A DNA stretch of 24,115 bases from an uncultured Elusimicrobia bacterium (lineage in GTDB: Bacteria; Elusimicrobiota; Endomicrobiia; Endomicrobiales; Endomicrobiaceae): the NCBI GenBank assembly GCA_900321055.1, contig ONUQ01000105.1, forward strand, positions 1 to 24,115, written 5' to 3'. The notes beneath the pieces are model-generated. The model saw only the letters and a list, made by a program, of their open reading frames with translations, did not search any database and was not told the origin of the DNA. Every line of letters begins with the position of its first letter. Within the stretch, counting starts at the first letter, position 1. A program made the translations under genes and the position numbers. Shown one piece after another: positions 1 through 7,326 of this stretch.

Positions 1-828
1 GGACTTGCATTTGTCGGTTATTTTGAACACTTTCCTTATGAGAGAATTCAAATAATCGGCATAGGTGAGCATACATTTCTAAAGTCGTTATCTTATGAAA
101 AACAGTATGAAATGTTAATGAAGATTTTTTCTTCACCACAAGTTCCGTGTTGTATTATTACAAGAGCTTTTAAACCGTTACAGTCAATGTTGGATGTTTT
201 TGATAAATTTAATGTTCCTTTTATCAGTACTCCGTTATCTACGGCTCAATTATTAGGACATTTGTTGTTCTATCTTGACGAAAAATTAGCCCCTATAGAA
301 AGAGTTCATGGTGTCTTATGTAATGTTTACGGATTAGGAGTTTTTATTAGAGGTAAATCCGGAGTTGGAAAGTCGGAATGTGCATTGGAACTTGTTAAAC
401 GAGGACACATGCTTGTTTCTGACGACACTGTTGAAATTACAAAAAGATTCGGTAGAGTTTTGGTTGGAAAAAGTACCGGTTTTGTAAAACATCACATGGA
501 AATAAGAGGTGTAGGAATTATTGATATAAGGAATATGTTCGGTATTGCAAATATTCTTGATGAGTCAAAAATTGAGCTTGTTATTAATCTCGTTGATTGG
601 ATGGATGGAAAAAAATATGAAAGATTGGGAATAGATGAATACTATACGAATATTTTAGATGTAAAAGTTTCTGAACTTACAATTCCGGTAGCTCCGGGAA
701 GAAATTTAGCTATTATTGTTGAAACCGCAAGTTTGAATCAAAGATTAAAAAATAAAGGATATTTTGCTGCTATTGAAATGAATAAAAAATTAATAGAACA
801 GATGAACAGTATAAAAAATGAAAAGTAA
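1..828 (+). CDS. hprK: HPr kinase/phosphorylase, 5'-truncated by the window edge
   Basis: Bifunctional enzyme that phosphorylates HPr on Ser46 using ATP or PPi, and also removes that phosphate. The reading frame is open from base 1, so the Met at 112 is internal. The first visible residues (GLAFVGYFEHFPYERIQIIG) fit the family's N-terminal domain. About 275 residues are visible against a usual ~310, so some 35-45 are missing. In window numbering the Walker A loop GKSGVGKS is residues 118-125. It is preceded by the conserved VHG and followed by the GHMLVSDDTVEI stretch and the signature EIRGVGIIDIRNMFG. The C-terminal PGRNLAIIVE block is also present. The 3' end overlaps rapZ by 11 nt. The substrate HPr, with its Ser46, is encoded about 6 kb downstream in the same operon, so the regulatory pair is complete. 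Identification is secure; only the start lies outside the window. Confidence 0.95.
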   Translation, partial: GLAFVGYFEHFPYERIQIIGIGEHTFLKSLSYEKQYEMLMKIFSSPQVPCCIITRAFKPLQSMLDVFDKFNVPFISTPLSTAQLLGHLLFYLDEKLAPIERVHGVLCNVYGLGVFIRGKSGVGKSECALELVKRGHMLVSDDTVEITKRFGRVLVGKSTGFVKHHMEIRGVGIIDIRNMFGIANILDESKIELVINLVDWMDGKKYERLGIDEYYTNILDVKVSELTIPVAPGRNLAIIVETASLNQRLKNKGYFAAIEMNKKLIEQMNSIKNEK

Positions 829-1678
829 TTTTTTAATTATTTCAGGTATATCAGGAGCAGGTAAGAGCCAAGTATTAAATATACTGGAAGATTTTGGTTT
901 TATTTGTGTTGATAATATGCCGTTGGAATTTGTTTTTGAATTTATACAATTATGTAAAAAAGATAGAACTAAATATAAAAATATTGCATTAAGCATAGAT
1001 GTTAGAGCAGGAAAAAATGTAAATAAAATATCGGAAATATTGTCTGCATTGAAGAAAGAAAAAATTAAGAGTAAAATTTTTTTCTTGAATGCAGACAATG
1101 CAACATTACTGAAAAGATATTCTGAAACAAGAAGAAAACATCCGCTGGGAATAATTGTAAAAGAAGGCATTGTACTTGAAAGAAAAATGATGGAAGTTGT
1201 AAGAAAGATTTCCAGTCACGAGATAGATACTACAAATATGACTATTGGTGAACTAAAAAACACACTTGCTCAGCTAATAGGTATATCTTCAGATAACAGG
1301 CAACTGTTACTTTCAATAATGTCTTTTGGTTTTAAGTATGGTATAGCAACAGAGGCTGATATTGTTTTTGATGTCAGATTTATTCCTAATCCAAATTATG
1401 TTAACGGGTTGAAAATTAAGACCGGGAAAGATATAGAAGTTGTAAAATATGTAGAAAAACAAAAAGAGTATAAAGATTTTTTTAATAAAATTTCTCAATT
1501 ATTAAAGTCGTTATTACCCGGATATATTAAAGAAGGCAAGAGTCAGTTAACTATAGCTGTAGGATGTACGGGCGGAAGACATCGGTCTGTTGCTACCGCA
1601 GAAAAATTAGCAAAGTTTTTTACAAAAAATAAATATAAGGTAAAATTATATCATAGGGATATTCTTCGTGCAGGATAG
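818..1678 (+). CDS. rapZ: RapZ-family nucleotide-binding protein (RNase adapter / GlcN6P sensor family)
   Basis: 286 aa, the usual length for RapZ (YvcJ/YhbJ). The N-terminal P-loop GISGAGKS is at residues 10-17. The C-terminal domain ends with the family block GCTGGRHRSVATAEKLAKFF. In E. coli RapZ binds glucosamine-6-phosphate and guides RNase E to the sRNA GlmZ. Outside enterobacteria the role is less defined, and the B. subtilis homologue is a nucleotide-binding protein linked to competence. The start at 818 overlaps the hprK stop by 11 nt with no good SD, so translational coupling is likely. It overlaps yvcK by 11 nt. The hprK-rapZ-PTS neighbourhood is known in several Gram-negative phyla. 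Family assignment is firm. The regulatory target in this organism cannot be read from the sequence. Confidence 0.93.
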   Translation: MKSNFLIISGISGAGKSQVLNILEDFGFICVDNMPLEFVFEFIQLCKKDRTKYKNIALSIDVRAGKNVNKISEILSALKKEKIKSKIFFLNADNATLLKRYSETRRKHPLGIIVKEGIVLERKMMEVVRKISSHEIDTTNMTIGELKNTLAQLIGISSDNRQLLLSIMSFGFKYGIATEADIVFDVRFIPNPNYVNGLKIKTGKDIEVVKYVEKQKEYKDFFNKISQLLKSLLPGYIKEGKSQLTIAVGCTGGRHRSVATAEKLAKFFTKNKYKVKLYHRDILRAG

Positions 1679-2624
1679 GAAAAGTTCAAAATATAAAATA
1701 GTTGCAATAGGTGGCGGTACGGGACTTTCAACATTATTAAGAGGTTTAAAAAATTATGATGTTGATATAACCGCTGTTGTTACCGTTTCCGATGATGGCG
1801 GAAGTTCGGGAAAATTAAGAAAAGAGTTGGGAGTTCTTCCTCCGGGAGATATAAGGAATTGTTTGATTGCTCTTGCCGAAGAAGAAAATCTTATAACAAA
1901 ATTATTTAAATATAGATTTCCGAAAAAAGGCGGATTATCTAATCATTCTTTTGGCAATTTGTTTCTAACGGCATTAACATCCGTATCAGGTGGTTTTGAT
2001 AAGGCAATTTTAAATGCCAGTGATGTGTTGGCTATAAAAGGAAAAGTTTTACCGGTATCGTTGGAAAATGTAAAAATAAATGCCACTCTTGTCGGAGGAG
2101 AAAAAATTTTAGGTGAATCAAAAATTTCAAAAATTAAAAGTGCCATAGATAATATAGAGCTTTACCCTAAAAATGCCAAGGTATCACAAAGTGTTATTGA
2201 TTCAATCCTTGTGGCAGATTGTATAATATTCGGACCGGGCTCATTATATACATCGGTTATTGTAAATTTGTTGTTTGATGGTGTTGTGTGTGCAATAAAA
2301 AAATCTAAAGCAAAAAAAATATATATATCAAATATTATGACTCAAGTCGGGGAAACTTCTAATTTTACATTAAGCGATCATATAAATGCTATAATAAAGC
2401 ATACATATCCTGAAATATTGGATGCTGTTTTTGTAAATAAAGGGAAAATTCCAAAAAATATTATGGACAGATATGCAAAAGAATATGCCGTTCCGGTAAA
2501 AGCAGATAAGTTAAAATATAAAAATATAAAAATAATTAAGAAAGATTTTGTATCAAAAAGTCAGTATGCTCATCATGATTTTGTAAAATTATCGAGAGCA
2601 ATATTTAATTTTTTAAGAGGATAA
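1668..2624 (+). CDS. yvcK: YvcK/CofD-like gluconeogenesis factor
   Basis: 318 aa. YvcK proteins (GlmR in Bacillus) bind UDP-GlcNAc and help direct carbon into cell-wall precursors during growth on gluconeogenic carbon. They belong to the CofD/UPF0052 fold. Visible hallmarks are the N-terminal GGGTGLSTLLRGLK, the DDGGSSGKLRKE loop with LPPGDIRNCL just after it, the GPGSLYTS segment near residue 190, and the MTQVGETSNFTLSDH block. The start is a GTG at 1668, overlapping the rapZ stop by 11 nt, with AGGG at 1655-1658 as a plausible SD. In Firmicutes rapZ and yvcK are usually followed by whiA. Here whiA is absent and the PTS genes follow, so all the carbon-status regulators sit together. The alternative, a true CofD of F420 synthesis, is unlikely because of the YvcK-type motifs and the context. 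Confidence 0.93.
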   Translation: MQDRKSSKYKIVAIGGGTGLSTLLRGLKNYDVDITAVVTVSDDGGSSGKLRKELGVLPPGDIRNCLIALAEEENLITKLFKYRFPKKGGLSNHSFGNLFLTALTSVSGGFDKAILNASDVLAIKGKVLPVSLENVKINATLVGGEKILGESKISKIKSAIDNIELYPKNAKVSQSVIDSILVADCIIFGPGSLYTSVIVNLLFDGVVCAIKKSKAKKIYISNIMTQVGETSNFTLSDHINAIIKHTYPEILDAVFVNKGKIPKNIMDRYAKEYAVPVKADKLKYKNIKIIKKDFVSKSQYAHHDFVKLSRAIFNFLRG

Positions 2625-2629
2625 ACAAA

Positions 2630-3043
2630 ATGATAAACATTCTTATACTTTCTCATTGTGAATTAACAAAAGAATTAATAAAAACTGCAGAGGTTATTGC
2701 AGGAAGGCAAGATAATTTGTTTTATTTAGATCAGGATATAAGAAAAGAAAATCTTTCAAGTTTACAAAATAAAATAAGTGAAATTTTACAAAAAATAAAT
2801 AGTGAAAAAGGAACATTAATACTGACAGATATGTTGGGCGGAACACCTTGTAATGCCGCTGTGCTTCTTACGAAAATATATAATATAGAAATAATAACAG
2901 GGGTTAATTTGCCAATGATATTATCTGCGATTTTTGCAAGTAGAGTATCTCCGACGGCAAAAGACTTAGCTGCAAAAGTTTTGGCAGACGGTAAAAAAAG
3001 TATAGTAGATGCAAAGCAGTTGTTGTTTGAAAAATTAAAATAA
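2630..3043 (+). CDS. PTS mannose/fructose-family EIIA
   Basis: 137 aa single-domain EIIA of the mannose (PTS-EIIA-man) family, a soluble carrier that takes phosphate from HPr and passes it to EIIB. The phosphorylated histidine is expected to be His9 in the opening stretch LILSHCELTKEL. The family block ILTDMLGGTPCNAA lies near residues 64-77. An AGAGGAT SD overlaps the yvcK stop, 5 nt upstream. EIIB follows 13 nt downstream as a separate protein; in E. coli ManX the A and B domains are fused. The sugar cannot be read from the EIIA sequence. Confidence 0.93.
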   Translation: MINILILSHCELTKELIKTAEVIAGRQDNLFYLDQDIRKENLSSLQNKISEILQKINSEKGTLILTDMLGGTPCNAAVLLTKIYNIEIITGVNLPMILSAIFASRVSPTAKDLAAKVLADGKKSIVDAKQLLFEKLK

Positions 3044-3056
3044 AAGGAGTTTTATT

Positions 3057-3563
3057 GTGCCTATAAAAGTTATTAGAATAGACGATAGACTTATTCATGG
3101 TCAAATAGTTCAAGGATGGTTAAAAACTATTCAAATAGATAAAATACTTGTAGTTTCGGATGAAGTTGCAAAAGATGAAATGCAAATGGTTTTATTGTCA
3201 ATGGCTGTTCCCAACACTACAAAACTGATTATAAAAAATATAAAAGATGCAAGTTTTGATATTTCAAATAATGTTTATGAAAAAGATAATTTGATGATTT
3301 TATTTTCAAATCCTCAGGATATTGTAAAGATGTTGGATAACGGAATAAAATTTAATTCAATAAATATAGGAGGAATGCATTTTGCTCATGGTAAAAAACA
3401 ATTATTGCCAAATTTATCCGTAGATAAAAATGATATTGAAGCTTTTATTAAACTTATAAAATTGGGAATAGAATTAGAAACAAGAGCATTGCCTCAAGAT
3501 GAAAGGCATAATGCTATGAATGATATAAAACAAGAAGCACAAAATTTGGGAATAAACGGATAA
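3057..3563 (+). CDS. PTS mannose/fructose/sorbose-family EIIB
   Basis: 168 aa, usual for a free-standing EIIB of the mannose family. The N-terminus contains the DDRLIHGQ motif whose histidine (His14) is the phosphorylation site; the next block is VQGWLKTIQIDKILVVSDE. The start is a GTG with a strong SD (AAGGAG) 8 nt upstream, one of the few strong internal SDs in the operon. It would receive phosphate from the EIIA encoded just upstream and pass it to sugar carried by EIIC/EIID, whose genes lie beyond the intervening GH57 gene. Substrate is unknown. Confidence 0.93.
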   Translation: MPIKVIRIDDRLIHGQIVQGWLKTIQIDKILVVSDEVAKDEMQMVLLSMAVPNTTKLIIKNIKDASFDISNNVYEKDNLMILFSNPQDIVKMLDNGIKFNSINIGGMHFAHGKKQLLPNLSVDKNDIEAFIKLIKLGIELETRALPQDERHNAMNDIKQEAQNLGING

Positions 3564-3567
3564 CAAT

Positions 3568-5655
3568 ATGAAGAAAATTAAATTTATATTAGGAATACAT
3601 AATCATCAACCGATAGGAAATTTTCAATGGGTTTTTCAAAAAGGATATGAAGTTGCATATAAACCTTTTATTGATGTAATGCTAAAACATAAAAACATAA
3701 AGTGGAATTTACATTCAAGCGGTATGTTATGGGAGTTTATGGTAGAACATCATTCTGAATATATAGAATTTATAAAAGCAATGATTTCCGATAAAAGACT
3801 GGAAATAATATCAGGCGGATATTATGAACCTATATTGTCTGTTATACCGGATTATGATAGGCAAGGGCAGATAAAACAATTGTCGGAATTTATAAAGAAA
3901 AAATTGGGATACGAATGTAAAGGTGCATGGTGTGCAGAAAGAGTTTGGGAACCGTCTTTAGTAAAAAGTCTTGCAGATACCGGAATAAAATATACAATTT
4001 TGGATGATGTACATTTTATGGCCACAGGTTTAACCGAAAAAGATTTAGAAGGCTTTTACACGACGGAAGATGAGGGAAGAGTAATTTCTGTTTTTCCTAT
4101 AAGTCAAAAACTTAGATATTTAATCCCTTTTCAAGATGTAAGTGTTTGTATGGACTATTTTAAACAGTTGGCACAAACAGGTAGAGATATAGTTGTTGTT
4201 ATGGCAGATGATGGTGAAAAATTTGGTATGTGGCCGGGAACGGATAAACATGTTTATGAAAACGGTTGGTTAGATAATTTTCTAACGGCAATAGAAGAAA
4301 ATTCAGATATAGTAGAGACAACGACTTTTTCGGAAGTATTAGAAGAAAATAAATCTTTAGGAAGAATTTATTTACCTACAAATTCATATTTTGAAATGGC
4401 CGAGTGGACATTACCGTCTTCTGCACAAGAACATTTTGAAAATTTTGTTAGACAAAATGATTCTAATCCGACGGTGAAGCCTTTTATTAGGGGCGGTTTT
4501 TGGAGAAATTTTTTAAATAAATATGAAGAATCAAACAATATTCATAAAAAAATGCTTTATATGAGTTCTAAAATTTATTCAAAAAAAGTAAAAGGTAAAA
4601 CAATTACTGATGATTTACAAAAGTTTTTATATGCAGGACAATGTAATTGTGCATATTGGCATGGTGTTTTTGGCGGATTATATTTGCCACATTTAAGAAA
4701 AGCTATTTATGAAAATCTTTTAAAAGCAGAAAATTTATATAATGACAAATTTGGTATAAAAAAAGGATGGTTAGCAAAAGATTTTGATTGTGATGCTATA
4801 GACGAACTGTTATATGAAAGTGAAAATCAGAATATTTATGTGGATTTAGAAAACGGGGGAAGCATTTTTGAGTTTGATGTTTTAAAAAAGAATTATAATT
4901 TTTCAAATGTATTAACCAGAAGGTATGAATATTACCATAAAAAATTACAAGATGCAATACGAAATAATAGAATAACGGATTCTATAACATCCATTCATAC
5001 GGATGCAGTGAAAGTAAAAGAGTTGGGTTTGGAGAATCATCTTGTTTATGATTGGTATAGAAAATCTTCATTACTGGATCATTTCTTTCATGTAGACACA
5101 AAGTATGATCAATTATATAATGTTAAATTTATTGAAGATGGAGATTTTGTTTTAGGTAAATATAATGCAAAAATAATATCAAATAAACTGCAACTTACAA
5201 GAGAAGGTCATGTTTGGTTTGAAGGTTCTCATTTGCCGGTAGAGGTTGTAAAAGTTATAAATCCTTTATCAGAGAACGGATATGAAGTTGAATATAATAT
5301 AAAAAATCTTTCGGATAAAAAAATTGACTTTTTGTTTGGTGTGGAACAGGTTTTTGCTTTTTCGGAAAATACCGATGATGATGTAAAAGAATTTGTAAAT
5401 GTAAATGAATGGACAAGAAAGGATGATAATCTTAATGTAATTGCAAAAATTGGCAGTTCAATAAATTGTGATATTTGGGTAACACCCATACAAACTGTTT
5501 CTAATTCCGATAACGGATATGAGAAGACTTATCAGGGAACAACGGTAGTAAATGTATATAGATTCTCGTTAGATGTAAATAAACTGTTTTCTTTTAAAAT
5601 AAAAACAGAAATAATTGACACTGATAAAAAAACAAAAAAATGGAAAATAATTTAA
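3568..5655 (+). CDS. GH57 4-alpha-glucanotransferase / alpha-amylase
   Basis: 695 aa, close to the Thermococcus litoralis 4-alpha-glucanotransferase (about 659 aa). Glycoside hydrolase family 57 motifs occur in order: HNHQP at 11-15, GGYYEP at 83-88, GAWCAERVWEP with candidate nucleophile Glu124, and ADDGEKFGMWPG with candidate acid/base Asp214. Those positions agree closely with the catalytic pair of the T. litoralis enzyme (E123/D214 by memory). The C-terminal ~300 residues fit the beta-sandwich domains of this subfamily (DUF1925/DUF1926 type). No signal peptide is visible, so it is probably cytoplasmic and acts on glycogen or maltodextrin by moving or cutting alpha-1,4-glucan chains. It lies between the EIIB and EIIC genes, 4 nt after EIIB and overlapping EIIC by 16 nt, so it is co-transcribed with the PTS. 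Transferase is favoured over hydrolase, but the exact activity is inferred. Confidence 0.9.
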   Translation: MKKIKFILGIHNHQPIGNFQWVFQKGYEVAYKPFIDVMLKHKNIKWNLHSSGMLWEFMVEHHSEYIEFIKAMISDKRLEIISGGYYEPILSVIPDYDRQGQIKQLSEFIKKKLGYECKGAWCAERVWEPSLVKSLADTGIKYTILDDVHFMATGLTEKDLEGFYTTEDEGRVISVFPISQKLRYLIPFQDVSVCMDYFKQLAQTGRDIVVVMADDGEKFGMWPGTDKHVYENGWLDNFLTAIEENSDIVETTTFSEVLEENKSLGRIYLPTNSYFEMAEWTLPSSAQEHFENFVRQNDSNPTVKPFIRGGFWRNFLNKYEESNNIHKKMLYMSSKIYSKKVKGKTITDDLQKFLYAGQCNCAYWHGVFGGLYLPHLRKAIYENLLKAENLYNDKFGIKKGWLAKDFDCDAIDELLYESENQNIYVDLENGGSIFEFDVLKKNYNFSNVLTRRYEYYHKKLQDAIRNNRITDSITSIHTDAVKVKELGLENHLVYDWYRKSSLLDHFFHVDTKYDQLYNVKFIEDGDFVLGKYNAKIISNKLQLTREGHVWFEGSHLPVEVVKVINPLSENGYEVEYNIKNLSDKKIDFLFGVEQVFAFSENTDDDVKEFVNVNEWTRKDDNLNVIAKIGSSINCDIWVTPIQTVSNSDNGYEKTYQGTTVVNVYRFSLDVNKLFSFKIKTEIIDTDKKTKKWKII

Positions 5656-6278
5656 TAATATTTTCAATAATATGTGCTATCTTAAGTGCCGATATAACAA
5701 TGTTTGGACAATTTATGATTTCCAGACCGATTTTTTGCGGTGCATTATTCGGTTATATTTTAGGAGATATTTACACAGGCTTATGGCTGGGTATGATTAT
5801 TGAAATGATATGGGTAAATGCCATTCCTATGGGAGTAGCTGTTCCTGTAGATTTAACAATGATAACCAGTTTAGGGGTAATTTGGTCTTGTTCCTTTTTT
5901 AAAGGAAGTCAGGAAGCGGCGATATTTTCTTTGGCTATAGCAATACCTTTTGCATATTTATATAAAGAAGTTGATTTGGCAGGAAGATTGTTTAATACAA
6001 AAATAATGCATTGGGTAGAGAAAGGAATAGAAGAAGGAAAGGAAACCAGAATATCGGACGGAATCTATTTAGGATTATTTTTGTTTTTTCTTAGAGCTTT
6101 TGTTATGTATGGAATAATTCTTTTTATTGGCGGTATTTTGTATAAAGGAATGTTTTCTTATTTGCCGTTACAAGTAATAACGGCATTAAAAAAAGCATGG
6201 TTATATTTACCGGTTTTTGGTTTTGGTGCAATTTTATATAATTTTAGGAATATAAAATTTCCGTTTATAAGAAAATGA
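5640..6278 (+). CDS. PTS mannose-family EIIC membrane subunit (short form)
   Basis: 212 aa, clearly shorter than E. coli ManY (about 266 aa). It is hydrophobic, with several predicted membrane segments. The recognisable EIIC stretch is RPIFCGALFGYILGDIYTG, followed by LGMIIEMIWVNAIPMGVAVPVD. From memory this resembles deltaproteobacterial EIIC proteins (LLELLWLG.LPVGAAVPPD) more than enteric ManY. The ATG lies inside the end of the GH57 gene (16-nt overlap) and the 3' end shares ATGA with EIID, so it is tightly coupled. It should form the sugar channel with EIID in the inner membrane. The short length leaves open whether the complex still transports or mainly regulates. Confidence 0.87.
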   Translation: MENNLIIFSIICAILSADITMFGQFMISRPIFCGALFGYILGDIYTGLWLGMIIEMIWVNAIPMGVAVPVDLTMITSLGVIWSCSFFKGSQEAAIFSLAIAIPFAYLYKEVDLAGRLFNTKIMHWVEKGIEEGKETRISDGIYLGLFLFFLRAFVMYGIILFIGGILYKGMFSYLPLQVITALKKAWLYLPVFGFGAILYNFRNIKFPFIRK

Positions 6279-7057
6279 AAATGAATAAAAAAAATATATT
6301 TTTAAGAACTTTTTTTCTGCAGGCATTATGGAATTTTGAAAGATTGCAAAATGTTGGATTTTTGTATATTTTATATCCTGTGTTAAAAAAGTTATATCCT
6401 GATAAAGAAAAAAGGAAAGAGGCTTTGTTAAGGCATATAGGTTTTTTTAATACAAATCCTTATATGGTTACAATTATAATTGCCATGGTATTGAATGTTG
6501 AAAATGACATTGCTGTCGGAAAAGAACAAAATTTAAAAAAACCGGAAATTATAAAATCATTAATGGCGGGACCTGTTGCAGCAATAGGAGATCACTTCTT
6601 TTGGGGAACTGTAAGACCGCTTATGTCTTTTATAGCAATATTATTGATAATTTTGTCGTTAAATTTATTTAATGTTGACTATTTATGGCTTTCTCCAATA
6701 ATTTTTATTGTTATGTATAATATCGTTCATTTATCTTTTAGATATTGGTCATTGATGGTTAGTTTTAAATTAAATGATAAAATGATAAAACTGATTTCAA
6801 AATTAGAAATAAAATATATTGGAGATGTGTTTAGAATAGTCGGTTTGGTAGTTATAGCTTTAGCAATATTTTTTTATTTTAAAACTTTTGGATTGGTTCC
6901 GGTAATAGATCAAGAATCAAATAAAATGGTTTATCCGGAAATGTTGATATACGGATTAATATTTTTATTAAGTTTTTTATTTGGAAGAGTAAAACCCGTA
7001 ATTATGTTTTATTTTGCAATAATTTTTAGTTTTATATTAGGATATTTGGGGATATAA
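6275..7057 (+). CDS. PTS mannose-family EIID membrane subunit
   Basis: 260 aa (E. coli ManZ is about 283). Family features are the N-terminal FLQALWNFERLQNVGFLY block, RHIGFFNTNPYM near residues 54-65, and MAGPVAAIGDHFFWGTVRP near 97-115, followed by several hydrophobic segments to the C-terminus. EIID is specific to mannose-type PTS and forms the membrane complex with EIIC. The start overlaps the EIIC stop as ATGA; a second in-frame ATG 6 nt downstream (6281) is an alternative start. HPr begins 2 nt after its stop. The assignment is secure. Substrate is unknown. Confidence 0.9.
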   Translation: MKMNKKNIFLRTFFLQALWNFERLQNVGFLYILYPVLKKLYPDKEKRKEALLRHIGFFNTNPYMVTIIIAMVLNVENDIAVGKEQNLKKPEIIKSLMAGPVAAIGDHFFWGTVRPLMSFIAILLIILSLNLFNVDYLWLSPIIFIVMYNIVHLSFRYWSLMVSFKLNDKMIKLISKLEIKYIGDVFRIVGLVVIALAIFFYFKTFGLVPVIDQESNKMVYPEMLIYGLIFLLSFLFGRVKPVIMFYFAIIFSFILGYLGI

Positions 7058-7059
7058 AT

Positions 7060-7326
7060 ATGAAAGAAAAAAAAGTGAAAATCATAAATAAAGCCGGGCT
7101 TCATGCAAGAGCTGCAGTCCCTGTAGTTAATCTTGCTTCAAAATTTTCTTCAACAATACAAATAATAAAAGATGATTCCATAGTTGATGCAAAAAGTATT
7201 ATGGGGTTATTATTGCTTGCTGCTTCTTGCGGAACGGAATTATTGATAAGAGCAACAGGAGAAGATGAAGAACTTGCTATACAAGAATTGGAACAATTGT
7301 TTAACAGTGGCTTTGGAGAAGAATAA
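7060..7326 (+). CDS. ptsH: Phosphocarrier protein HPr
   Basis: 88 aa, full length. His15 in the GLHARAA motif is the site phosphorylated by EI. Ser46 in DAKSIMGLLLLAAS is the site for HPr kinase, and hprK heads the same operon. The residue after Arg17 is Ala rather than the more common Pro, a variant seen in some other Gram-negative groups. HPr therefore carries both the catalytic and the regulatory site. Its stop overlaps the ptsI start by 1 nt (TAATG). Confidence 0.96.
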   Translation: MKEKKVKIINKAGLHARAAVPVVNLASKFSSTIQIIKDDSIVDAKSIMGLLLLAASCGTELLIRATGEDEELAIQELEQLFNSGFGEE

